Below, piece by piece: positions 15,605 through 23,626 of a stretch of 64,000 nt of DNA; the stretch's first letter is position 1, and each line of letters opens with the position of its first letter. Under the pieces are notes generated by a model, which was not told the DNA's origin, ran no database searches, and was given only the letters and a program-made list of their open reading frames with translations. The stretch is from Hyphococcus luteus (GTDB lineage: Bacteria > Pseudomonadota > Alphaproteobacteria > Caulobacterales > Parvularculaceae): contig NZ_PJCH01000001.1 in the NCBI RefSeq assembly GCF_002943565.1, positions 496,001 to 560,000 of the forward strand, written 5' to 3'. The position numbers were made by a program, and so were the translations under genes.

Positions 15605-16288
15605 CTACTGTTGGCCGGATTCAAAACGTGGAAACAACACGTTATTCTCCAAATGTATGTGCTCCATCAAATCTTCGACAAGTTTCTCAACACCTGAATA
15701 GAGCGCCGCCCATGTTCGACATGCTCCTTCCGGCAAAGAAAAGTGATCCGTCAACTCTTCAATCTGACGCAGATGGGCGCCATGATCGTTATGGTCGTGG
15801 CGCATTTGTATTATCGGCGCGTCGAACTTTTCACCATCGTGCGCTCTCATGGATGGAAAGAGGATCAACTCCTCTTTTTTCATGTGAACTTCCAGCTCTC
15901 CAATCATCAGATTTAGAATCTCTGAAAGGCCCCGCGGCGCGTTGGGATGATTTACATGAACTTCCTCCACCCGGCGCGCAAGCCTGACAAGCTCCGGAAG
16001 TTCCCTGCGATGTGTTTCATGATATCGTTTCAGAATGTGGTCGATTAGAGCGGCCGTCTCAGCCGGCGCAGCGTCGCGTTTGCTGGCCGAGCTTAAGGCT
16101 TTCAGATCATTTTCGAGCCGCTCGAGAACAACGCCGCGCCTATGTGCAGCATCCTTTAGCGCTTGCTCGCCACCGCAACAAAAATCAATACCATGCTTAC
16201 GAAACACGCTGGTCGCTCCCGGAAATGTAGCGGCGATATCGCCGACCAATCGTGATGACAGCGGAATCCGCGTTTCGTCGGATTTCAT
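15605..16288 (-). CDS. ytfE: Iron-sulfur cluster repair di-iron protein (RIC; YtfE/ScdA/NorA)
   Basis: 227 residues, full length for the family. The N-terminal DUF542 part carries the paired cysteines HGIDFCCGGEQALKDAA. The hemerythrin-like domain carries the di-iron histidines and glutamates (ILKRYHETHRRELPEL, ELEVHMKKEELILFP, MRHDHNDHGAHL, EHIHLENNVLFPRF). RIC proteins repair Fe-S clusters after NO or peroxide damage. The gene is convergent with nsrR, and its upstream region contains an NsrR-like operator about 142 bases from the start. Named ScdA in Gram-positives and NorA in Ralstonia. Confidence 0.93.
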   Translation of the reverse strand: MKSDETRIPLSSRLVGDIAATFPGATSVFRKHGIDFCCGGEQALKDAAHRRGVVLERLENDLKALSSASKRDAAPAETAALIDHILKRYHETHRRELPELVRLARRVEEVHVNHPNAPRGLSEILNLMIGELEVHMKKEELILFPSMRAHDGEKFDAPIIQMRHDHNDHGAHLRQIEELTDHFSLPEGACRTWAALYSGVEKLVEDLMEHIHLENNVLFPRFESGQQ

Positions 16289-16895
16289 CCTTGATCTCCT
16301 AAATTAAACTGCGGGGCTCCGAGTTCCACCGCGATTTCGCATTCGCGCATAAGCGCTCGCCCTCGCGTCCGTCCAAACCTGAAAAAAATTACCGAGAACA
16401 GGACTGTGACGAATGCGCCGCCAATTTTTAACATGTATATGCTATATATGTTATGTCACCCCATACTCATTTAAAATGCGACAAATTGCGCGCAGCTGAC
16501 TGGGCCGCCATCGAGCTTTTATATTCGGTGTACTTGGTTTGGCGGATCACTATCTATAGATCCATATTTTCAATCATGGCGGCATGATGGTGTGGCGCGC
16601 ATTCGCGCTCATACAGATTGTCAATATTCTTAGAGCGGCCAACCTATTGCGGCCCCCTTAGCGATGCATTATAAGATATATTTACAGTATTTGTTATTGC
16701 TTGGGCTGTAGCTCTGACCAGAGCGTGAATTCCTCGCTGCGCGTAAGAGGAGGCTTATCCGCATAACGAAAATACTCACAAATCAGACGATTGCTCCCTT
16801 TGTATCAAACTATGCGCGGTCTCGGAACCGTATCACTATGAACCCGAAACAGACCTGGCAAAGATCTCGCGTCGCAAACAGAAGGAAATTATTCA
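16289..16895. other. Divergent promoter region between RIC and cupin genes
   Basis: 607 bases without a recognisable gene. It contains the NsrR-like operator at 16430-16453 and AT-rich stretches. The cupin ribosome-binding site lies at its right end. Both divergent genes can be controlled from here. Confidence 0.6.
16430..16453. promoter_or_regulatory. Candidate NsrR operator
   Basis: Two 11-base half-sites, AACATGTATAT and CTATATATGTT, are separated by one base: the 11-1-11 geometry of NsrR sites. The left half matches 9 of 11 positions of the E. coli half-site AAGATGYATTT. The right half matches its complement at 7 of 11. It lies in the region upstream of the RIC gene, with nsrR adjacent. 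Confidence 0.55.
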
Positions 16896-17258
16896 GTGGA
16901 GCCGCCCTGCACAAAATCTGGTGAGATCGTAGACTTGGCGCTTGCAGGCTGTGATATCGTTGATGCGCAAGCCAGTGCGATCATAAGAACAGACTATTTT
17001 GAAACCGTGCGCCTGCCCTTGCCGGCTGGGCTGAAGTTATCCGAACACGGGGTCGGCGGCGACATCAGCTTGCACTGCCTTGATGGTCGTGTGGAATTAG
17101 TCGTTGATAGCTCTTCGGTCGAACTCAGGCCGAACCAATTGGTGTATTTGCTGGATGGCGCAGCGCATTCAGTGACCGCAATCGAAGATTCATTGCTATT
17201 GATGACCGTGTTCTTTCATCAATTCAACGCCAAACCTCAATGGGCGTTAACGAAATGA
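16896..17258 (+). CDS. Cupin-domain protein
   Basis: 120 residues from a GTG start with GAAGGAA upstream. The small beta-barrel cupin pattern is visible (LSEHGVGGDISLHCLDGRVEL, LRPNQLVYLLDGAAHSVTAIED), but only the last of the usual metal-binding histidines (HSV) is clear. No signal peptide, so it should be cytoplasmic. Cupins of this kind are often found beside NO-responsive genes. Here the gene is divergent from the RIC gene and leads into a small ORF and sdhBCD on the same strand. The ligand or reaction is unknown. Confidence 0.75.
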   Translation: MEPPCTKSGEIVDLALAGCDIVDAQASAIIRTDYFETVRLPLPAGLKLSEHGVGGDISLHCLDGRVELVVDSSSVELRPNQLVYLLDGAAHSVTAIEDSLLLMTVFFHQFNAKPQWALTK

Positions 17259-17267
17259 GAAACTGCC

Positions 17268-17459
17268 ATGCGGACGTCAAAGTTGAGGAATCCTAGCGCC
17301 ATCGATCACGAATTCCATCCTGATCCTTGTCGCATATTCGAAGTCAGTCGTCAGATGATTTATGCGGATTGCGACATTTTCGGTATTGACTGTTGGGAAA
17401 ATGAAGGCGGCCTCATAGTGGACGCTAGTGAACCTTATCGTCATCGTGACGATGATTGA
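17268..17459 (+). CDS. Small cysteine-containing hypothetical protein
   Basis: 63 residues starting 9 bases after the cupin stop codon. It contains three cysteines ([23 protein letters not shown]) and a basic N-terminus. No family recognised. The middle ([24 protein letters not shown]) could bind a metal, but this is a guess. Its tight spacing between the cupin and sdhB suggests co-translation. Its small size keeps confidence moderate. Confidence 0.5.
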   Translation: MRTSKLRNPSAIDHEFHPDPCRIFEVSRQMIYADCDIFGIDCWENEGGLIVDASEPYRHRDDD

Positions 17460-17469
17460 AAGACAGATC

Positions 17470-18309
17470 ATGCTTATCTACTCTTCGAACCAGCCACCTC
17501 AGCAGACTTACCTAAAAAGATTCCCTGTTCCCAGAAACTTCAAAATGGATCAGCACTCCCGAATCGGACACGGCCGAATATGGCCCGCGCCTCGTCCGGC
17601 GGAGAAAATCAAGAAACTTGAGGTTTACCGATATGAACCCGACACTTCAACAAATCCTCGGATCGATACTTATGAAATCGATCTCGGGAGTTGTGGTCCG
17701 ATGGTCCTTGATGCGCTTGTCAAAATAAAGAACGAAATTGATCCCACATTGACCTTTCGCCGTTCCTGTCGTGAGGGAATTTGCGGCTCTTGTGCAATGA
17801 ATATCGATGGGATGAACTGGCTGGCGTGCACGCGTTTCCTGTCCGAAACCGCGGATCCCGCAACGATTTATCCGCTCAATAATCTTCCGGTCATCAAAGA
17901 CCTGGTCCCGGACCTGACACATCTTTACGCACAATATCATTCGGTTGAACCATGGCTCCAGACGACAACTCCGGATCCCGATTGCGAAAGGACGCAATCG
18001 CCCCGGGACCGGCAGAAATTGGAAGGGTACTATGAGTGCATTCTCTGTTTTTGTTGCACTTCGGGATGCCCCAGCCATTGGTGGAATGGAGATCGTTTCC
18101 TGGGGCCGGCCGCTCTCCTGCAAGCATGGCGCTGGCTGGCTGACAGTCGCGATGAATCGACCGGCAAACGCCTCGACGAACTTGAAGATCCATTTCGCCT
18201 GTATCGCTGTCATACAATCCTGAACTGCACGCGCACCTGCCCGAAAGGGCTTAATCCCGGAAAAGCCATCGCCGAAATCAAAAACTTGATCATCCAACGC
18301 AACGGTTGA
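17470..18309 (+). CDS. sdhB: Succinate dehydrogenase/fumarate reductase iron-sulfur subunit SdhB
   Basis: 279 residues from the ATG at 17470. An ATG at 17545 ([10 protein letters not shown]) is also possible and closer to normal SdhB length. All three clusters are present: [2Fe-2S] in [16 protein letters not shown] followed by WLAC, [4Fe-4S] in [12 protein letters not shown] and [3Fe-4S] in [18 protein letters not shown]. It passes electrons from the flavoprotein SdhA to quinone. The conserved VYRYEPD and [19 protein letters not shown] are of alphaproteobacterial type. sdhC and sdhD follow closely. No sdhA lies anywhere in the window, and the order B-C-D is unusual against the common C-D-A-B. 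Confidence 0.93.
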   Translation: MLIYSSNQPPQQTYLKRFPVPRNFKMDQHSRIGHGRIWPAPRPAEKIKKLEVYRYEPDTSTNPRIDTYEIDLGSCGPMVLDALVKIKNEIDPTLTFRRSCREGICGSCAMNIDGMNWLACTRFLSETADPATIYPLNNLPVIKDLVPDLTHLYAQYHSVEPWLQTTTPDPDCERTQSPRDRQKLEGYYECILCFCCTSGCPSHWWNGDRFLGPAALLQAWRWLADSRDESTGKRLDELEDPFRLYRCHTILNCTRTCPKGLNPGKAIAEIKNLIIQRNG

Positions 18310-18314
18310 AACCA

Positions 18315-18701
18315 ATGCCTAACTGTCATCGCCCAAAATCACCGGATATTCAGATTTACCGTCCACAACTCACCTCAATACTATCGATCAGCCACAGAAT
18401 TACGGGAGTATTTCTAAGCCTTGGCAGTTTTGTGATTGTAGCTTGGCTTGCGGCCGGCGCTTTCAGTCCCTCCGCTTACCTTAACTTACTGGCGTTCCTT
18501 AAATCCTGGTTTGGCATAAGCATTCTGGTAGGCTGGAGCTTCTCTGTGTTTTTTCATCTGTGCAATGGCGTTAGACATTTATGCTGGGATCTCGGATACG
18601 GATTCCGACTCAGCTCAATCTACGCCTCAGGATGGGTCGTGGTCACATTGAGCGCCGTATTGACGATTGGGTGCTGGGCAACAGCAATATATTTGAATTG
18701 A
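18315..18701 (+). CDS. sdhC: Succinate dehydrogenase cytochrome b subunit SdhC
   Basis: 128 residues from the ATG at 18315. A TTG at 18306 overlapping the sdhB stop is possible. The family motif SPDIQIYRPQLTSILSISHR precedes the first of three membrane helices, and the heme-ligand region FFHLCNGVRHLCWDLG is intact. With SdhD it anchors the complex in the inner membrane and holds heme b and the quinone site. It follows sdhB by 5 bases and precedes sdhD by 8, so the three are one operon. Confidence 0.9.
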   Translation: MPNCHRPKSPDIQIYRPQLTSILSISHRITGVFLSLGSFVIVAWLAAGAFSPSAYLNLLAFLKSWFGISILVGWSFSVFFHLCNGVRHLCWDLGYGFRLSSIYASGWVVVTLSAVLTIGCWATAIYLN

Positions 18702-18709
18702 GGCGTCAA

Positions 18710-19096
18710 ATGAAGAGATTTCAATTCCAAACGCCTCTCGCGCATGCTCGCGGGATTGGTTCCGCAAAGTCAGGCGCCGGCCAATGGTGGGCTCAACGAA
18801 CTTCAGCATGCGCGCTCGCTCCGCTGACACTATGGTTCATTGTTTCGGCTGTGCGCCTACTCTCAGACGATCATGAAGCTTTCCTTATTTGGATCGCCTC
18901 CCCCGTAAACGCCGTTTTAATGGCGCTTATGATCTTGGCGCTGTTCCGTCATATGGGACTGGGTCTTCAGGTGATCGTGGATGATTACCTACACGATGAC
19001 CGCCTCCGAACGCCGGTCAAACTCTCAGTCCAAGCTGGCTGTCAAGTGTTGGCCACAATTGCGCTCTTCGCAATATTGAGGGGTAGTATAAGATAG
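18710..19096 (+). CDS. sdhD: Succinate dehydrogenase membrane anchor SdhD
   Basis: 128 residues from the ATG at 18710. The open frame extends further upstream but only as overlap with sdhC. Three membrane helices are visible. The motif WAQRTSACALAPLTLW and the heme-side pattern LFRHMGLGLQVIVDDYLHDD match SdhD. It completes the membrane half of complex II. The gene after it (CBS-domain protein) has its own strong ribosome-binding site, so sdhD may end this transcription unit. Confidence 0.88.
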   Translation: MKRFQFQTPLAHARGIGSAKSGAGQWWAQRTSACALAPLTLWFIVSAVRLLSDDHEAFLIWIASPVNAVLMALMILALFRHMGLGLQVIVDDYLHDDRLRTPVKLSVQAGCQVLATIALFAILRGSIR

Positions 19097-19180
19097 CATG
19101 CCGATTATTAACTCACGCCACAGGCCGTCCCCAGACAAGACGCGAGTGAACACGATCAGGCGTTCGTTTTAGGAGGCTTT

Positions 19181-19624
19181 ATGACAGTGGAAACATTGTT
19201 TCCCGCCGCAAAAGAACGACTTGTATCCATTAGCAATACCGCGCCTTTAACCGAAGCAGCAGCGCGTCTTGGCTCCGGACATGTCGATCTTATCGCTGTT
19301 TGCGACAAAAGCGGAATAATCGCTGGCGTCATCAGCAAGACAGATATCGTATCGCGGATTAGCCAATGCCGCGGCGATGCATGCGCAATAATGGCTTCTT
19401 CCGTCATGAGTAAGAATATCGTATATTGCCGCCGTAGCGATAGCCTTCGATCAGTCTGGAATCTTATAAAGCAGAACGGAGTTTTACACCTTCCGGTCGT
19501 CGATGACGATCTTCGTCCAGTTGGCATGATCTACGCACGCGATGTCCTGCAAACTCTATTGCAGGAAGCGAAACATGAAGAAGATCTATTACGTGACTAC
19601 GTTAACGGAGTCGGTTATCACTAA
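19181..19624 (+). CDS. CBS-domain pair protein
   Basis: 147 residues with AGGAGGC before the ATG. Two CBS motifs are seen (DLIAVCDKSGIIAGVISKTD at about 40-65, and VLHLPVVDDDLRPVGMIYARD at about 105-125). Paired CBS domains bind adenine nucleotides and usually act as energy or stress sensors. Stand-alone versions are common beside stress and respiration genes. It lies 84 bases downstream of sdhD on the same strand. Partner unknown. Confidence 0.85.
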   Translation: MTVETLFPAAKERLVSISNTAPLTEAAARLGSGHVDLIAVCDKSGIIAGVISKTDIVSRISQCRGDACAIMASSVMSKNIVYCRRSDSLRSVWNLIKQNGVLHLPVVDDDLRPVGMIYARDVLQTLLQEAKHEEDLLRDYVNGVGYH

Positions 19625-19669
19625 AGCATCGAAACGCAACACTAGAATAATCACGCCAATTATCACTTT

Positions 19670-20044
19670 ATGACGAAACAAAAACTGACGATGGATATAA
19701 AGATACGAAGGGCTTATGACTGCGTAACATCGTCGGACGGTTATCGCGTCCTTGTGGATCGAATTTGGCCACGCGGGCTCTCTAAAAAAGAGCTCAGAAT
19801 AGATTGCTGGATGAAGGACCTCGCTCCCAGCACACCCCTGCGAAAATGGTATGGGCATGATCCGAAAAAATGGAAGCAATTCAAGAAACGCTATTTCGGC
19901 GAACTTGCCGACCATCCTGACTTGATAGACGAACTCATCGCCCTGGGCCAAAAATCAGTGATTACGCTTGTCTTCGCCGCGAAAGATCAAGAACACAGCA
20001 ACGCCGCCGCGCTTCGAGATTATCTCATACAAAACCCGGCCTGA
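19670..20044 (+). CDS. DUF488 family protein
   Basis: 124 residues. An internal ATG at 19691 (MDIKIRRAYD) is an alternative start. The family signature is clear: YRVLVDRIWPRGLSKKELRID, LAPSTPLRKWYGHDPKKW, and VITLVFAAKDQEHSNAAALRDYL. DUF488 proteins are widespread, small and of unknown function, often near heme or nitrosative-stress genes. It follows the CBS protein by 45 bases, possibly in the same operon. Confidence 0.85.
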   Translation: MTKQKLTMDIKIRRAYDCVTSSDGYRVLVDRIWPRGLSKKELRIDCWMKDLAPSTPLRKWYGHDPKKWKQFKKRYFGELADHPDLIDELIALGQKSVITLVFAAKDQEHSNAAALRDYLIQNPA

Positions 20045-20260
20045 ATTTCTGCTGAGTTGCATCTTGCGACTATGATTTATCTGATCACTGGCGCTTCGCA
20101 ACGAGCCCTATTGTCATTTCCTTAATGTCGGCCATGCTGCGCCTCATCATACGCGCCACACATATGATCAAAATTTTTGCTATGCGCCGCCAATTAATTT
20201 CGTTTGTTACAATAAGGGTGCGTTGCGATGATATGACAGGAAGCAACGCGTCGGCACTTA

Positions 20261-21301
20261 ATGACTCGACAACTTGAAATCGCTATTCTCGGCGCCGCCG
20301 GTTATGCCGGCGTCAATCTGGTCCGGTTGGCCTTGTCTCACCCAAACATTAAAATCAAGGCGCTCGGAACGCGGCGCAAGGACGGTGAACATCTGCGAGA
20401 GATATGGCCCCAATTTCTTGGGTCTCCGTTGCCTCCTTTGAGACACATAGACGAAATCGATTATTCATCAGTAGATGTTGCATTTAGCTGCATGCCCCAT
20501 GGCGTTTCGGCGCAGCGTCTTTCTCAATTAACTTCGCCGCACATTATCGATCTTTCGGCGGATTTCCGGTTAGACTGCCCTGAAACCTATGCCCAATGGT
20601 ATGACGCCGCGCATCCGTGTCCAGATCTGTTGTCGACAGCTGTTTATGGACTTTCTGAGTTCGCAAAGGAATACCTTCCACGGTCGCGTTTGGTCGCCTG
20701 CCCCGGATGTTATCCCACTGCGGTCTTGTTGTCTTTATTGCCCCTAGTTGAAAACGGCCTCATAGATACCACACGTATTGTCATTAACGCGCTTTCCGGA
20801 CTCTCCGGCGCCGGTCGCAGTGGAAATAATTCGCATTTGTTTTCGGAAGCCAATGAGTCGGTGCAACCATACAATGTCGGTCATCATCGGCACGTGCCCG
20901 AGATTGAACAGGAACTCTCAAAGCGCGCGAAGAAGACGGTAAGTATCAGCTTCACGCCGCACCTGGTTCCCATGACTCGAGGAGAGCTCACGACTACAGT
21001 TGTTGAACTTTGTTCGGGCGTAAGCGTGGATGACCTTCAAACAACGCTAAGTTCTCGTTACGACTGCGACCCTTTCGTTTATGTTTTGCAGGATGACGCT
21101 TGCCCGTCGACTGATATGGTCCGGGGTACGAATAACTGTGTTCTCAGTGCATTCTCCGCCGGACCGCCAGGTCAGGCCGTCATTATTGCCGCGATCGACA
21201 ATCTGGTGAAAGGCGCAGCCGGGCAGGCAATTCAGAATATGAACCTGTTATTCGGATTTCCCGAAACTGCAGGGCTCAAATCGGCGCCCCTTATGCCTTG
21301 A
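20261..21301 (+). CDS. argC: N-acetyl-gamma-glutamyl-phosphate reductase ArgC
   Basis: 346 residues, usual length. Third enzyme of arginine synthesis: NADPH-dependent reduction of N-acetylglutamyl phosphate to the semialdehyde, in the cytoplasm. It has the Rossmann start LGAAGYAGVNLVRL, the catalytic cysteine in VACPGCYPTAVLL, and the GLSGAGR and HRHVPEIEQEL segments. It stands alone: no other arg gene is in the window, and its neighbours are stress proteins, so a second, primary argC elsewhere is possible. Confidence 0.93.
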   Translation: MTRQLEIAILGAAGYAGVNLVRLALSHPNIKIKALGTRRKDGEHLREIWPQFLGSPLPPLRHIDEIDYSSVDVAFSCMPHGVSAQRLSQLTSPHIIDLSADFRLDCPETYAQWYDAAHPCPDLLSTAVYGLSEFAKEYLPRSRLVACPGCYPTAVLLSLLPLVENGLIDTTRIVINALSGLSGAGRSGNNSHLFSEANESVQPYNVGHHRHVPEIEQELSKRAKKTVSISFTPHLVPMTRGELTTTVVELCSGVSVDDLQTTLSSRYDCDPFVYVLQDDACPSTDMVRGTNNCVLSAFSAGPPGQAVIIAAIDNLVKGAAGQAIQNMNLLFGFPETAGLKSAPLMP

Positions 21302-21363
21302 GGCGGAGGAAATCATTTCTGTAAGAACAATATAAATTCCATATAGAATTCATAGGAGTTGGG

Positions 21364-21582
21364 ATGGCAAATTGGATCACACTAACAACTGCATGTAGTA
21401 AAGGATCGATATGGGTCAATCTTGACAACGTCGCTGGAATTCATGTCGTTCCAAAGCAGCATCGATACCAGCACGAGGGACCGTGCACGCGTTTGCATTA
21501 TGTGGGAGACATTAATTCGTTCTTCGATGTCATAGAAAGTCCTGAGGACGTAGCCAAGACGGGCGGTATAAAAATACTGTAA
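21364..21582 (+). CDS. Small hypothetical protein
   Basis: 72 residues with AGGAG at good spacing, which is the main evidence that it is expressed. The start WITLTTACSKGSIWVNLDNV, followed by a histidine-rich stretch and VIESPEDVAK, suggests a small beta fold like the short IWVN-type alphaproteobacterial proteins. I cannot name a family. It lies 62 bases after argC. Confidence 0.6.
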   Translation: MANWITLTTACSKGSIWVNLDNVAGIHVVPKQHRYQHEGPCTRLHYVGDINSFFDVIESPEDVAKTGGIKIL

Positions 21583-22529
21583 CGGCATAAAAAGACAAGG
21601 CAATGTGTCGATGTCCTACACTGTAAAAGCGAATAAGAGCGCCTGCTGCAAAAAGAACCAATATTTCGATGACAAAGAGCATCACCACGCGGCCTATGGC
21701 CTGAACGACTGGGAGCGCGCGGGCGGGCGACGATGCCGAATACGCCATACTGGTGAGGATTTTACGGTTAGCCCGGAAAATATTTTAGGCGCATGTTAGA
21801 GCACGGCCGGTAATCTAGACGCGCCGACAAGACGATCGGTGGCGTATCTTAAGCGCGCTTGGCGCTTTGCCAAATAAACGCAGCTATATTGGACGGCTTT
21901 TGGCGAAAACAAAAATGCCGACTTTTGGTAAATTATCCGGGGCTTCATTTCGAATTTCACTCCGCAGAGAAAAAGAGCCCGAGGTAACCTCAACGTCGAT
22001 CCTGGTTTGTCATATCTGATTGAGCAGATTTGGCGGTGTGCCAAGAATTTCACTGGGCATCAACTTTCGTGAAACGATCAAGGCGTGGTTTGGCGTGACC
22101 GACAACAACCGGGACGCGGATTTGTGGCCCCTTACTCATCATACGTCATGTTACACTGCGCGGTTGCGCAGCGGCCCAGTTCGCCGGCTCCCATAACGCG
22201 AAAGGAGGGCAGCCTTTTCCAAAAATGCCGAATACGCATTAAAATTCAGATTGAAAACCTGGTTAATTTTGCTTGACATTACGATCCAGCGTACCGATCT
22301 TTGTAACTATGTGTATGACCTGGCCAAAGCTCCGAACCCAAGAACGGGTGTGCCCTATCGCGGGCGCCTAGCCCCGGGCCGGTCTTGTCGCGCTCCGGCT
22401 GGGGCTACCACCTCGAAGCCGGTGCCAATTTAGGCAAAAGGCCAACGGCGCGATATTCAAACCAAATCCAGCAGACTGCCGTGCGGACGATCCGCGCGCA
22501 TTCATAATGTGAACTGTGGAGAGTGACCG
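21583..22529. other. Long intergenic region without convincing gene
   Basis: About 950 bases. Short open frames exist, for example 64 codons from 21605 with a weak AAGG, but none has family resemblance or a good start site. The right end before 22530 carries GGAG for the Rnk-type gene. It may contain decayed sequence, but I could not identify any. Confidence 0.5.
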
Positions 22530-22955
22530 ATGGCGCCGCCCCCCGGTATTCCAGACATAACACTTTGCAACACTGACTATGAGCATCTTTGCGATGTCGC
22601 CAAAGCGTTTCTCGACAAACAACCTGATATTGCCGAAGCCCTGATATTTGAACTCGACCGGGCCCACGTCGTTAACGACTCAAAATTGTCTGCAAGTGTT
22701 GTGCGCATGGGGTTGACTCTGCGCTTTGCGACGGATGGCGCAGAAGACCGCGTTGTTACGCTCGTTTATCCCACTTATGCAGACATCTCTAAGAGCAAAA
22801 TTTCCATCATGACGCCAATCGGTGTGGCGCTAATCGGCTTGTCGGTCGGCCAGTCAATTGACTGGGCTACACGAAGCGGAGGCAAGAAGCGACTTACTAT
22901 TGATTGCGTATCTAATGAGAGCGATCCGTTGCTCGCGCATGAAGCATGGAAATGA
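22530..22955 (+). CDS. Rnk-type GreA/GreB C-terminal domain protein
   Basis: 141 residues. The family core is present: LCNTDYEHLCDVAKAFL, then YPTYADISKSKISIMTPIGV and ALIGLSVGQSIDW. Compared with the module A and B proteins, the usual PKDAD segment is replaced by PTYAD, so it is a diverged paralogue. It is followed by another one at 23091 on the same strand, making a tandem pair. Gre-like domains may act on RNA polymerase. The actual role is unknown. Confidence 0.75.
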   Translation: MAPPPGIPDITLCNTDYEHLCDVAKAFLDKQPDIAEALIFELDRAHVVNDSKLSASVVRMGLTLRFATDGAEDRVVTLVYPTYADISKSKISIMTPIGVALIGLSVGQSIDWATRSGGKKRLTIDCVSNESDPLLAHEAWK

Positions 22956-23090
22956 ACCGCTTTTTGACCACCAGGTTCGTCTCAAGGGTGAAAGACCGCA
23001 TTCTCGCAGGATATTAGCCCCTGCGTCGTCACTGTACGACCAGGGGCCATTTTCCATATCTTCCAGATCACTCAGACATTGGAGAATGTC

Positions 23091-23519
23091 ATGTCTCCCG
23101 AAAACTTCATCCTGACCGAGAGAGATTTCCTCATTCTTGACGCCTTGACCGCAAACGATGGCGAGATGAATCCGTATTTCTTAGATATTTTACGACAGAA
23201 AATCCGAACGGCATCCGTCGTGAAGGTCAATGAAATGCCCGTGAACGTGGCGACGCTTGGAACCAGAGTTTCCTTCGACGTCAACGGGACAAATGCCGGC
23301 GAACGCATCCTTGCACAAAAAGCCGATCTATACCCGGTAGGCGCCTGCCTGCCAATCACTTCCCTGCGCGGGCTTGCTCTTCTTGGACTAACAGAAGGCC
23401 AATCAATGCGTGCATTGAACATGGCCGGCGTTCCGGAAACGATTACGCTCCGAGCTATCTTGTACCAACCGGAAGCCGTGCTTTGCGAGGCCGCTGCAAG
23501 AGCATTGCATCTGACATAG
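23091..23519 (+). CDS. Diverged Rnk-type protein
   Basis: 142 residues from the ATG at 23091, with GGAG 8 bases before it. The pattern is ILTERDFLILDALTA at the start and LYPVGACLPITSLRGLALLGL in the Gre-like C-terminal domain, with an altered loop (QKADLYPVG). It is the most divergent of the four Rnk-type proteins here. It lies 135 bases after its tandem partner and is followed by a strong hairpin, so the pair may form one unit ending there. Confidence 0.65.
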   Translation: MSPENFILTERDFLILDALTANDGEMNPYFLDILRQKIRTASVVKVNEMPVNVATLGTRVSFDVNGTNAGERILAQKADLYPVGACLPITSLRGLALLGLTEGQSMRALNMAGVPETITLRAILYQPEAVLCEAAARALHLT

Positions 23520-23543
23520 TCGGGTGAACGGCCAGGCGATGTG

Positions 23544-23569
23544 GCGCGCGCCCCGACGGGGTCGCGCGC
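23544..23569 (+). terminator. GC-rich hairpin after the Rnk-type pair
   Basis: GCGCGCG-CCCC pairs with GGGG-T-CGCGCGC around a 3-base loop with a single bulge, 25 bases after the stop codon. No long T-run follows, so termination may be partial before dadA at 23627. Confidence 0.55.
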
Positions 23570-23626
23570 TGCATCTATTCTCAGAAAAAGAATTCAATGA
23601 AAAAGGCGTACGGACGAGGCATAAAC

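Noticed and set aside
21605-21799. 64-codon frame with weak AAGG site
   Set aside because: Site spacing poor and no resemblance to known proteins. Left as part of the intergenic region.
22368-22667. 99-codon minus-strand frame
   Set aside because: It is mostly antisense to the Rnk-type gene at 22530 and has no family features.
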